From NCBI GenBank assembly GCA_003282145.1, contig QBZZ01000003.1, positions 87,995-151,994 of the forward strand: a DNA stretch of 64,000 nt, written 5' to 3'. The position numbers and the translations under genes are program-made. Positions 44,938-53,108 of this stretch are shown one piece after another (position 1 is the first letter of the stretch; every line of letters begins with the position of its first letter). Origin of the DNA: SAR116 cluster bacterium AG-337-N21 (lineage in GTDB: Bacteria; Pseudomonadota; Alphaproteobacteria; Puniceispirillales; Marisalimonadaceae). The notes beneath the pieces are model-generated. The model saw nothing but the letters and a program-made list of their open reading frames with translations. It did no database searches and was not told the origin of the DNA.

Positions 44938-45471
44938 TTGGAAACTCGCAGAGGTGGTCGTCTAGTAGATAGACCAGAATTTAAAACTAAACCAAAACCA
45001 GTTACTTTTTTAGGTAAAGAAAAAGTATCCAAAGCAATTGCTGTTATGGCTGATAAAAATTATGGTTCAGTTGTAGTTGTAGATAGTAAAGATAAAGTTG
45101 TCGGAATTGTGACTGAACGAGATATTGTAAAGAAATTGGTAAATTACAATATGTCTCCAAAAACAACTAAATTAGAGGATATAATGACCCTCAATCCAAG
45201 GGTTGCCAATGAGAATGATGATGTGGTTGATTGGTTAAGGATAATGTCAAATGATAGGTTTAGAAGATTACCTGTAGTGGACGCCGATGGAAAAATTAAA
45301 GTTATTTTTACCCAAGGTGACTTTGTGTCCTATACCTGGCCAGATTTAATATTTCAAGCTTCACAATTAGCTAAAGCCTCATTTATGAAGGGGTTCTCAA
45401 TCAATACATTATTAATATTTATGGTAATTTATGGAGTTGCTTTAATAGCTGCTATGAAAGCTTTTTTATAA
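44938..45471 (+). CDS. CBS-pair protein with a C-terminal membrane segment
   Basis: A 177-residue protein. Two CBS motifs are at about 30-75 (VVVDSKDKVVGIVTERDIV) and 95-135 (PVVDADGKIKVIFTQGDFV), followed by a single hydrophobic segment at 152-176 (INTLLIFMVIYGVALIAAM). CBS pairs bind adenosine nucleotides or Mg; anchoring one in the membrane suggests regulation of a membrane partner, unknown here. The start is TTG, 9 bases after AGAGG, in a 94-base AT-rich gap that probably contains its promoter. A weak hairpin with a T run at 45457-45480 may end it. Confidence 0.85.
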   Translation: METRRGGRLVDRPEFKTKPKPVTFLGKEKVSKAIAVMADKNYGSVVVVDSKDKVVGIVTERDIVKKLVNYNMSPKTTKLEDIMTLNPRVANENDDVVDWLRIMSNDRFRRLPVVDADGKIKVIFTQGDFVSYTWPDLIFQASQLAKASFMKGFSINTLLIFMVIYGVALIAAMKAFL

Positions 45472-45483
45472 AAGGCTTTTAAT

Positions 45484-45936
45484 TTATCTTTTAGTTCTTA
45501 GCATTTGATTAGATATCCAAGTCATAACAATTTCATTATTTTGATTAGTAACAGTATGTTTTAACCTAGCAGTGCCACGTTTTGGATTTTTAGTTGATTT
45601 TTTCGCTTCCAGGACTTCTATTTTTGTTTTCAAATAGTCACCTGGATATACTGGTTTTGTCCATCTTAATTCGTCAATACCCCAAGCTCCCATACTTGTT
45701 CCGTCATAAACTCCCATTTCAAATATTTGTGTAAAAGATTTACCTAAAGTCATGAAGCCACTTGAAGTAAGTTGACCAAATGGACCATTATTTGCTGCTT
45801 TTTCATCTAAATGAAAAGATTGAGGATCGTATTTTGAAGCAAAATCAATAATTTCTTCTTTAGAAATGAAAGAGGGTTCAGACTCAAAGGTTAAACCGAC
45901 TTCAAAATCTTCAAAATATTTTGGCTTCAATATCAT
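45484..45936 (-). CDS. MaoC-family (R)-specific enoyl-CoA hydratase
   Basis: A 150-residue hotdog-fold protein: IIDFASKYDPQSFHLDEKAA contains the catalytic Asp and His of the MaoC hydratase motif (residues 28-47), followed by GPFGQLTSSGFMTLGKS. It adds water across a 2-enoyl-CoA. It is the last gene of the operon that carries the liv-type transporter, 24 bases after the 3-hydroxyacyl-CoA dehydrogenase, so the pair could process an acyl-CoA made from the transported compound. Confidence 0.9.
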   Translation of the reverse strand: MILKPKYFEDFEVGLTFESEPSFISKEEIIDFASKYDPQSFHLDEKAANNGPFGQLTSSGFMTLGKSFTQIFEMGVYDGTSMGAWGIDELRWTKPVYPGDYLKTKIEVLEAKKSTKNPKRGTARLKHTVTNQNNEIVMTWISNQMLRTKR

Positions 45937-45960
45937 TAATGAAATTTACTTAAAATGCTT

Positions 45961-46710
45961 TTATCTAGGAGCTAAACGAACCGACCCATCAAGTCTGATT
46001 GTTTCGCCATTTAATAATACATTAGTTAAAATACTTTCGACCAACATCGCATATTCTAGAGGTGTACCTAGACGTTTTGGGAAAACAGTAGTTGCGATTA
46101 AGCTTTTTTGTACTTCATCACTCATGCCTGACAACATAGCAGTGGCAAATAAACCAGGAGCAATTGTATTAACTCTTATACCATTTGAGGCCAACTCTCT
46201 TGCAATAGGTAAAGTCATTCCAACAATACCACCTTTTGAAGCTGAGTATGCTGCTTGCCCCACTTGTCCATCGTAAGCTGCAACTGAAGCTGTATTTATA
46301 ACGACACCTTTTTCACTTTCGTGGTCAGCTTGATTAGCCTGCATTTTGTCAGCGCACAACCTAAGCATATTAAAGCTACCAATTAAATTTACTTTGAGAA
46401 CTTTTTCAAACAAACTTAAATCATGCATCCCTCTACTGGATACAACTTTAGCACCAACAGCTATTCCAGCACAATTAACTAAGCAATTAATGCCATCAAA
46501 ATCTTCAATTGCTTTTTTCATTTCTTCTTCGTTTGAAACATCTCCAACGAAATATTTAGCATCTGTTTCTTTAGCTACTTTTTTTAGACCGTCGGCATTT
46601 AAGTCTATTAATAGAAGTTTTGCTCCTCTATCCTTTAAGTATCTTGCCGTGCCTTCTCCAAGACCACTTCCAGCACCAGTTATAACTGCTTTAACATTTT
46701 CAATTTTCAT
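45961..46710 (-). CDS. 3-hydroxyacyl-CoA dehydrogenase type 2 (SDR, HSD17B10-like)
   Basis: A 249-residue SDR: TGAGSGLGEGTARYL near 11, LVNCAGIAVGAK near 80, catalytic Ser in INTASVAAYDGQ, Tyr-Lys in QAAYSASKGGIVG and IAPGLFATAML. The order of segments and the insert near residue 90 resemble human HSD17B10 (2-methyl-3-hydroxybutyryl-CoA dehydrogenase), which acts in isoleucine and branched fatty acid oxidation. It probably oxidises the 3-hydroxyacyl-CoA formed by the neighbouring MaoC hydratase. It is 2 bases downstream of the PaaK-like ligase gene. Confidence 0.92.
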   Translation of the reverse strand: MKIENVKAVITGAGSGLGEGTARYLKDRGAKLLLIDLNADGLKKVAKETDAKYFVGDVSNEEEMKKAIEDFDGINCLVNCAGIAVGAKVVSSRGMHDLSLFEKVLKVNLIGSFNMLRLCADKMQANQADHESEKGVVINTASVAAYDGQVGQAAYSASKGGIVGMTLPIARELASNGIRVNTIAPGLFATAMLSGMSDEVQKSLIATTVFPKRLGTPLEYAMLVESILTNVLLNGETIRLDGSVRLAPR

Positions 46711-46712
46711 TT

Positions 46713-47957
46713 TTATTCTCCAAAATTACGAGTATCGTCTATCACTTTTCCATCATTAGGTAAACTATTTACGGGAACTATTTCTAAAGTTCCTCTTAAA
46801 TTAATTACATTTTTAATTTCATCTGAAATTTTTTGTTTCATTGTTTCAATTTCTGAGCTGTTTGTTATGTTGGACTCTACTTTAAGTAGTAGTTCGTCTT
46901 TATCATTAGACCTGCTTATTATCATCCTAGCTTCATTATCAATTTTCAGATTTTCAAGAATTTTATTGACTTGAGATGGTTGTACAAACATACCTCTCAC
47001 TTTTGTGGTTTGATCGGCTCTTCCCATCCAACCTTTAATTCTTTTATTAGTTCTACCAGTAATACTTTCACCGTCCATTATTGCCGATAGATCACCTGTA
47101 GCAAATCTAATAATTGGTAATTCATAATTATTAAGAACAGTTACAACAACTTCTCCTACCTCACCATCTTTTACAGGTTTTCCAGTACCAGGCTTAACTA
47201 TTTCTAATATTACATCTTCATCAATTACCATTCCTTCACTTTCAGCAGCTTCATAAGCAACAAGGCCTAAATCAGCAGTTCCGTAACATTGTCTTGCTTG
47301 AATGTTACGGTCTTTGAAATTTTGTGCCACAGCTGGAAATAATGGTCCGCCAGTTACCATTGCTTTTGTGAGTTTTGAAAGTGATATTTTTTTTTCATCA
47401 GCCTTTTCTAAAATTATTTTTAGAAAGTCTGGTACACCGACATAGGCTGAAGTTCCGATATCGTGCATAACCTCTAGCTGCATATCTGTATTCTCTCCAC
47501 CAGCTGGAATAATTGTACATTTTAAAATTTTTGCAGCTTCTTCAAACATCGCTCCTGCTGGAGTGAAATGGTAAGAAAAACAATTTTGAACTATATCACC
47601 ATATCTAAAGTCAGCAGCATGTAATGCCCTGGCAAATCTCCACCAATTTTTTGAATGGCCATCCAAATCATATATTGGCCCAGGAGATCGGTAGATATGG
47701 GCAAAATCTTTAATTTCACTTACATTTAATTCAGCAAAAGGGGGTTGCTTAGATTGTTTGTCAATTAAATCGGATTTTCTTAATAAAGGAATTTGACTAA
47801 GATCATCTAGATCTTCGATTTCAACATTAAATCTCAGTAATTGATTTTTATTTTGTTTTGCTTTTTCAATTAATTTATTTAATTTTTTTAAATGATCTGA
47901 AATTCTTTCATCTTTAGAACGTACTTCTAAATCATCAAAAAATTTATTTTTTATCAT
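46713..47957 (-). CDS. Phenylacetate-CoA ligase-like AMP-forming ligase
   Basis: A 414-residue ANL ligase of the PaaK family, recognised by the short length, the YRSPGPIYDLDG region near 88, FSYHFTPAGAMFEEAA near 127, QCYGTADLGLVAYEA near 225 and the C-terminal MGRADQTTKVRGMFVQPSQV near 325. PaaK-type enzymes activate arylacetates, benzoates and some other acids to CoA esters. Here it lies directly after livF in the transporter operon, suggesting activation of the imported acid. The canonical phosphate loop of other ANL enzymes is less plain, as usual in this subgroup. Confidence 0.88.
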   Translation of the reverse strand: MIKNKFFDDLEVRSKDERISDHLKKLNKLIEKAKQNKNQLLRFNVEIEDLDDLSQIPLLRKSDLIDKQSKQPPFAELNVSEIKDFAHIYRSPGPIYDLDGHSKNWWRFARALHAADFRYGDIVQNCFSYHFTPAGAMFEEAAKILKCTIIPAGGENTDMQLEVMHDIGTSAYVGVPDFLKIILEKADEKKISLSKLTKAMVTGGPLFPAVAQNFKDRNIQARQCYGTADLGLVAYEAAESEGMVIDEDVILEIVKPGTGKPVKDGEVGEVVVTVLNNYELPIIRFATGDLSAIMDGESITGRTNKRIKGWMGRADQTTKVRGMFVQPSQVNKILENLKIDNEARMIISRSNDKDELLLKVESNITNSSEIETMKQKISDEIKNVINLRGTLEIVPVNSLPNDGKVIDDTRNFGE

Positions 47958-47963
47958 TTTTTC

Positions 47964-48803
47964 TTACAACCATCTTTTACGTCTTCGATATTGTTTAACA
48001 TCTTTAAATGATTGTCGGCCTTCTCCAGAAATACCCAGATAAAATTCTTTTACGTCTTCATTATCTCTCATTGACTCTGCAGAACCTTCCATAACAACTC
48101 GACCATTTTCTAAAATATAGGCATATTCTGCGTATTGAAGTGCTACATTAGTATTTTGTTCTGCTAATAAAATAGTTACACCTTCTTTTCTATTTATTTC
48201 AGCAACTATTTCAAATATTTGTTTAACAAGTTGAGGAGCAAGTCCCATCGAAGGTTCGTCTAGTAATATCATTGTCGGATGGGCCATCAAAGCTCTTCCA
48301 ATAGCTATCATTTGTTGTTCACCACCAGAAGTGTAGCCTGCCAAAGAAGTTCTTCTATCTCGAAGTCTAGGAAAGTAGTTGTATACTCTTTCTAAGTCAT
48401 CTTTAACTTCCTTATTATTACTTCTAGTGTAAGCGCCGGTAAGTAAATTTTCTTCAACTGTTAAATGCTCAAAGCAATGTCTTCCTTCCATAACCTGAAT
48501 GACGCCCCTTTTAACTAATTGGGCCGGATCAAGATCATGTATATATTGATTACTAAATGTTACAGAACCTTTCGTAACTTCTCCTCTTTCTGAAGCTAAT
48601 AAATTTGATATGGATTTAAGAGTTGTACTTTTCCCAGCACCATTACCGCCAAGTAAAGCTGTTATTCCTCCCTTTTTGACTTTTAAACTTACACCTTTCA
48701 AAACAAGAATTACGTGGCTGTAAACAACCTCTATATTATTAACTATTAAAATATCTTCTATAGCACTAGATTTTTTATTTTTAGTTACTTTAATGTCATC
48801 CAT
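47964..48803 (-). CDS. livF: Branched-chain amino acid-type ABC transporter ATPase LivF
   Basis: A 279-residue ATPase: Walker A LGGNGAGKST near 53, signature YTSGGEQQMIAIGRAL near 155, Walker B MILLDEPSMGLAPQ near 180 and the His switch replaced by Gln in LLAEQNT near 218, as is typical of LivF. The length exceeds the usual 235 residues by N- and C-terminal extensions (KDVKQYRRRKRWL at the end). It works with LivG, LivH and LivM. A stem-loop between livK and this gene may lower its level relative to the binding protein. Confidence 0.93.
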   Translation of the reverse strand: MDDIKVTKNKKSSAIEDILIVNNIEVVYSHVILVLKGVSLKVKKGGITALLGGNGAGKSTTLKSISNLLASERGEVTKGSVTFSNQYIHDLDPAQLVKRGVIQVMEGRHCFEHLTVEENLLTGAYTRSNNKEVKDDLERVYNYFPRLRDRRTSLAGYTSGGEQQMIAIGRALMAHPTMILLDEPSMGLAPQLVKQIFEIVAEINRKEGVTILLAEQNTNVALQYAEYAYILENGRVVMEGSAESMRDNEDVKEFYLGISGEGRQSFKDVKQYRRRKRWL

Positions 48804-48824
48804 CTCATTTTCCTATATGTAAAA

Positions 48825-48849
48825 GAGAGCCTAATATGATTAGGCTCTC
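48825..48849. terminator. Strong hairpin between the binding-protein gene and livF
   Basis: GAGAGCCTAAT and ATTAGGCTCTC pair perfectly over 11 bases around a 3-base loop (ATG). On the minus strand it is followed by TTTTAC only, too few T for a strong terminator. Located 7 bases after the livK-type stop, it looks like a partial terminator or mRNA-stabilising stem that keeps the binding protein more abundant than the ATPase. Confidence 0.65.
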
Positions 48850-48856
48850 GATTATT

Positions 48857-50152
48857 TTAGTTACAACGCTCAGCAATTTTTTGCTCAGCAGCATATTTAG
48901 AAGAGTCTTCCGCTATTAACTTTTGAACTACGTCAGAGTCACCATACATATACTCAGTAATCATATTCCACTTTTTAGCTTTGGCATCCCACTGCTGAAC
49001 TGCAGCAAGTCCACTACCACCATGGTTTGCGCAAGTGTTTTTAAATGGAGGAGCGAAGTCTTTAAAACCTAATTCTTCCATTCTCTTAGCACTTAAGTTA
49101 ACTGCTTCCATACCATCTCTATACATAGCAGGTGTAATCTTTGATGTGCCATGAATTTTTTGTGCAACTACAGCAGCTTCAACCTGAACCATTGCTTGGA
49201 ATAACCCTCTGTTATATAAGACTGTTCCAAAGTGAGATCCGTCACCAGAAGCTTCTCCCTTATCATGAACATATTTCTTGATATCTTTATGTACTTGATA
49301 AGAATCTCCAGGAGCATTAAAAGTTAGAGACTTATAACCATGTGCACCTTGTCCAGCTGGTAAAACATCATTTTCAGAACCAGACCACCAAATTCCAATA
49401 AATTTATCCATTGGAAACTTAATAGATGCAGCAGACTTAACCGCAACTTGGTTCATCACACCCCATCCCCACATAAGGACGTTATCAGGTCGAGCTTTAC
49501 GTATTTTTAACCAAGTAGCCTTTTGCTCTTGTCCAGGATGGTCAACAGGTAATAACATTAGCTTAAAGCCATGTTTTTTACTTAGAGTTTGTAGAGTTCT
49601 GATAGGCTCTTTACCATATGCAGAGTTATGGTAAACAAGTGCAATTTTCTTACCTTTAATATTACCAAAATTATTTTTCAGTATATGTCTTACAGCAATT
49701 GAAGCTCCATCCCAGTAAGTAACAGGTGCGTTAAATATCCATTTAAAAACTTTACCATTAGCAGCAGATGTTCTTCCGTATCCTGTAGAATAAACAGTAA
49801 CACCATCAGCTGTTGCTTTAGGAATTAATTGGTATGTAATACCTGTAGACATTGGTTGGAAAACCATAGCGTCTTTTTTATTCTTTTCGTAACACTCTAC
49901 GCCTACCTGGGTTTTATAACCAGTTTCACACTCAGGGTGAAAGATTTTCTCACCACCGATACCACCATCTCTGGCATTAATCATTTTGTAGTAGTCTACA
50001 AAACCATCAGCGTTTGGAATACCATTAGGTGCGTAAGCGCCTGTTCTGTATACCAACATAGGAAATTTTAGATCAGCAATTGCAATTTCTACATAACTAG
50101 AAATAGCAATAACAGAAGCTGTTATTCCAATCAAAAGTTGTTTTATTCTCAT
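48857..50152 (-). CDS. livK: ABC transporter periplasmic binding protein (LivK-like)
   Basis: A 431-residue periplasmic binding protein. A signal peptide occupies residues 1-26 (basic MRIKQ, hydrophobic core, cut after AIADL or nearby). The following type 1 fold starts PMLVYRTGAYAPNG with GFVDYYKMINARDGGIGGEK. It captures the ligand for LivHM. This version is longer than classical leucine-binding proteins (about 350 mature residues), and the operon carries two acyl-CoA ligases, so an aromatic or aliphatic acid is as likely as a branched-chain amino acid. Its translation start is followed by the hairpin described at 48825-48849. Confidence 0.9.
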   Translation of the reverse strand: MRIKQLLIGITASVIAISSYVEIAIADLKFPMLVYRTGAYAPNGIPNADGFVDYYKMINARDGGIGGEKIFHPECETGYKTQVGVECYEKNKKDAMVFQPMSTGITYQLIPKATADGVTVYSTGYGRTSAANGKVFKWIFNAPVTYWDGASIAVRHILKNNFGNIKGKKIALVYHNSAYGKEPIRTLQTLSKKHGFKLMLLPVDHPGQEQKATWLKIRKARPDNVLMWGWGVMNQVAVKSAASIKFPMDKFIGIWWSGSENDVLPAGQGAHGYKSLTFNAPGDSYQVHKDIKKYVHDKGEASGDGSHFGTVLYNRGLFQAMVQVEAAVVAQKIHGTSKITPAMYRDGMEAVNLSAKRMEELGFKDFAPPFKNTCANHGGSGLAAVQQWDAKAKKWNMITEYMYGDSDVVQKLIAEDSSKYAAEQKIAERCN

Positions 50153-50199
50153 TAGATCCTCCCTTAGAGAAAAAATTAATATAATCTACTAAATACCAT

Positions 50200-51279
50200 T
50201 TAGTAGGGAAAAGGCCATCGTCTTAGCTTTTCTTTTGCGATGGACCAAAGTCTTGCAAGGCCGTGAGGCTCCACAATTAGAAAAATAATCATTAACAATC
50301 CCCAGATTGTTATTTCAAAATGTTTAGCTGTAACTGCTGATAGGCCAACTAAGTCAACCATAATAAATTTCAAACCAATTGGGAGTGTAACAATAAAAGC
50401 TGCACCTAAGAATGAACCTAACATAGACCCAAGTCCCCCAATAATTATCATAAATAATACTGGAAATGAAATTGTCATAATGTCAAATGACTCTGTTACT
50501 TCTATTGCTCCTAGAAAAACAGCAAAATATAATGCACCAGCCACACCAATATAAAAAGAACTTATTGCAAATGCAGATAATTTAGTTTTAAGCGGGGGGA
50601 CCCCAATAATTTCTGCGGCAATATCCATGTCTCTTATGGCCATCCAAGATCTTCCCATTTTGCTTCTAATTAAGTTTTTGGCAGCAAACCCAAGTAAAAC
50701 TACTAAAATAAGACAAAATAAGTATGTGGCATACGGAGGAGCAGTAGCCCCAGTAACTGGAATACCAAACATCAACCTTTCTGATACAGTTATTTGACCA
50801 GTATCAGAGTAATTATAAAACCATGGAACTTTATTAAAAAGCCAAACTAGAAAAAATTGAGATGCGAGTGTAGCAACAGCTAAGTAAAAACCTTTTATCC
50901 GTAATGAAGGTAATCCAAATAGAATTCCAACAGCGGCCGTTATAAGTCCTGAAATTAGGACAATGATCATTATATTTAGATCAGGAAAATAAGTCATTAT
51001 TTTGTAGGTCGAAAAAGCTCCTACTGCCATAAACCCACCAGTTCCCAGAGAAACTTGACCACAATATCCCGTCAAAATATTCAGACCTATTGCTGCAAGA
51101 GAAAAAATTAGGAATGGAACCAGAATAGCTTTTTCCCAATAACTATTAATAACAAATGGAATTATTAAAAAAGCAATGAACATTAAAGTGCTAAAAGCAA
51201 TTTTGTCCTGTATGAGAGGAAATATGGCATGGTCTGATTTATATGTAGACTTATACTGACCAGTTTCTTTGTAAAGCAT
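50200..51279 (-). CDS. livM: Branched-chain amino acid-type ABC permease LivM
   Basis: A 359-residue permease with about nine membrane segments. LSLAAIGLNILTGYCGQVSLG near 57, the LFGLPSLRIKGFYLAVATL segment near 120, the EAA-like loop GRSWMAIRDMDIAAEIIGV near 212 and FLGAIEVTESFDI are the usual LivM marks. It pairs with LivH to form the channel. The long cytosolic N-terminus (30 residues) and C-terminal basic tail are ordinary. It lies 5 bases after livH and 47 bases before the binding-protein gene, in one operon. Confidence 0.93.
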   Translation of the reverse strand: MLYKETGQYKSTYKSDHAIFPLIQDKIAFSTLMFIAFLIIPFVINSYWEKAILVPFLIFSLAAIGLNILTGYCGQVSLGTGGFMAVGAFSTYKIMTYFPDLNIMIIVLISGLITAAVGILFGLPSLRIKGFYLAVATLASQFFLVWLFNKVPWFYNYSDTGQITVSERLMFGIPVTGATAPPYATYLFCLILVVLLGFAAKNLIRSKMGRSWMAIRDMDIAAEIIGVPPLKTKLSAFAISSFYIGVAGALYFAVFLGAIEVTESFDIMTISFPVLFMIIIGGLGSMLGSFLGAAFIVTLPIGLKFIMVDLVGLSAVTAKHFEITIWGLLMIIFLIVEPHGLARLWSIAKEKLRRWPFPY

Positions 51280-51284
51280 AGAAC

Positions 51285-52289
51285 TTAAACCCTCTCGATA
51301 ATTTTATCGCCAAACAAACCTTGTGGACGAAATAATAAAAATACTAATGCCATAACATAGGCAAACCAATTTTCTAATGCTCCTGTTTCGAAGTATCCAC
51401 CAATATAAATTTCGGCTAGTTTTTCACCAACACCTATTAATAGTCCTCCAATAATTGCACCTGGAATGGAAGTAAAACCACCTAATATAAGAACTGGTAA
51501 AGCTTTTAATGCAATAAGAGATAGAGAAAATTGTACACCAGACTCAGTTCCCCACATAATACCAGCTACCATAGCAATGAACCCTGAAATTGCCCAAACA
51601 AGTATCCAAATTGTTCTAAGAGAAATACCAACCGATAAAGCAGCTTGATGGTCATCAGCTACTGCTCTTAAAGCTCTTCCAGTTTTGGTATATTGAGAAA
51701 AAAGAGCTAATGTAATAACCAAGATCACAGCAATTACAGTTGCCCAAACATTCAGAACGTCAATATACATTCCATAATAATCACTACCTTCAGCTGCAAG
51801 TCCTATTGTAGCCTCTTCCAACCATACTGATCCGCCACTTGGTATTCCAACATCTAAAACCTTTACGTCGGAACCCCACATTAAATCTCCAACACCTTCT
51901 AAGGCAAAAGCCAAGCCAATTGTAGCCATAAACAAAATTATAGGATCTTGGTTTACAAGATGCTTGAGAACGAGCCGTTCTATAATCCATGCTAGAGCAA
52001 TCATTGTAATCATAGTCAAGATGATAGCTAAAAAATTTGGCATTGATGCATACCAGTTATGATAATTTGTTCCAAAAAGCTCATTTATTAAATGAGCAAA
52101 CGGGACTTGACCTGTTTGATAGCCAACAAGAGTAAGCGCAGCAAAAAGAGCAAAGACACCCTGCGCAAAATTAAAAACACCCGATGCTTTAAAAATCAAA
52201 ACAAAACCGAGAGCAACTAATGAATACATTACCCCAGACATTAACCCGTTAAGTACAGTCTCAATAAAATTTAATAATTCCACGCTCAT
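51285..52289 (-). CDS. livH: Branched-chain amino acid-type ABC permease LivH
   Basis: A 334-residue permease, longer than the usual 300 because of an insert near 65-85 (GTNYHNWYASMPNF) and near 150-180. Marks are NGLMSGVMYSLVALGFVLIF at the start, KASGVFNFAQG near 33, the EAA-like loop TKTGRALRAVADDHQAA near 208 and GFTSIPGAIIGGLLIGVGE near 275. It forms the membrane channel with LivM. It follows livG by 12 bases and precedes livM by 5. Confidence 0.93.
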   Translation of the reverse strand: MSVELLNFIETVLNGLMSGVMYSLVALGFVLIFKASGVFNFAQGVFALFAALTLVGYQTGQVPFAHLINELFGTNYHNWYASMPNFLAIILTMITMIALAWIIERLVLKHLVNQDPIILFMATIGLAFALEGVGDLMWGSDVKVLDVGIPSGGSVWLEEATIGLAAEGSDYYGMYIDVLNVWATVIAVILVITLALFSQYTKTGRALRAVADDHQAALSVGISLRTIWILVWAISGFIAMVAGIMWGTESGVQFSLSLIALKALPVLILGGFTSIPGAIIGGLLIGVGEKLAEIYIGGYFETGALENWFAYVMALVFLLFRPQGLFGDKIIERV

Positions 52290-52301
52290 AAATCAAATTC
52301 C

Positions 52302-53108
52302 TTACTCATCGTCAGCTACTCCTAGATAGGCATCGATTACTGCTTTATTGTTTCTAATTTCGTCAGGTAAACCAGATCCAATTTTTTTTCCATAGTCTAA
52401 GACTACAATTCTGTCAGAGATATCCATCACAACACCCATATCATGTTCAATTAGAACTATAGTCGTTTTCAATTCATTGTTGACAGTTAATACAAACCTA
52501 CTCATATCCTGCTTTTCTTCGACATTCATTCCAGCCATAGGCTCATCAAGTAGAAGTATTTCAGGCTCCATAGCCAAAGCTCTGCCAAGTTCAACTCTTT
52601 TTTGTAAACCATATGGAAGTGAGCCAACAGGAGTACGTCTGATTGATTGTAAATCAAGGAAATCTATCACTCGTTCAACTTTTTCACGATGTTCTTCTTC
52701 TTCTTTTTCTGCGGGGCCAAAATAAAGCGCTTGCATTAAAAAATTTTGCTTTTGTTTTAATAATCTGCCAGTCATTAAATTGTCTAGTGTACTCATCCCC
52801 TTAAAAAGAGCAATATTTTGAAAAGTCCTTGCAATACCGCTTTTGGCTGCAAATTCTGGTTCCATTTCACCTCTATGCGTACCTGCAAAATTTATAGTAC
52901 CGCTGGTAGGCTTATAAAAGCCATTAATAACATTTAACATTGAAGATTTACCAGCCCCATTTGGGCCTATAATTGCAAATACTTCTCCTTTTTTAATGTC
53001 AAATGAAACATCTGTTAATGCTTTAACACCGCCAAAGGCTAGAAAAATATTTTTGAGTTCGATCGCAGTCTTACCATAAGGTATATCTTTTAAATCTTTT
53101 AAGCTCAT
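52302..53108 (-). CDS. livG: Branched-chain amino acid-type ABC transporter ATPase LivG
   Basis: A 268-residue ATPase: Walker A GPNGAGKSS near 48, FAAKSGIARTFQN near 90, signature LPYGLQKRVELGRAL near 174, Walker B ILLLDEPMAGMN near 195 and the switch His in IEHDMGVVMDISDRI near 232. The length and the sequence AYLGVADDE at the C-terminus are characteristic of LivG. The ATG at 53108 follows directly on the acyl-CoA ligase stop, giving strict translational coupling. Confidence 0.94.
   Translation of the reverse strand: MSLKDLKDIPYGKTAIELKNIFLAFGGVKALTDVSFDIKKGEVFAIIGPNGAGKSSMLNVINGFYKPTSGTINFAGTHRGEMEPEFAAKSGIARTFQNIALFKGMSTLDNLMTGRLLKQKQNFLMQALYFGPAEKEEEEHREKVERVIDFLDLQSIRRTPVGSLPYGLQKRVELGRALAMEPEILLLDEPMAGMNVEEKQDMSRFVLTVNNELKTTIVLIEHDMGVVMDISDRIVVLDYGKKIGSGLPDEIRNNKAVIDAYLGVADDE

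Noticed and set aside
45457-45480. AAAGCTTTT...AAAAGGCTTT as a terminator between the CBS and MaoC genes
   Set aside because: The stem needs a bulged G and is mostly A-T pairs, and it is mostly coding; it is mentioned with the CBS gene but not called.
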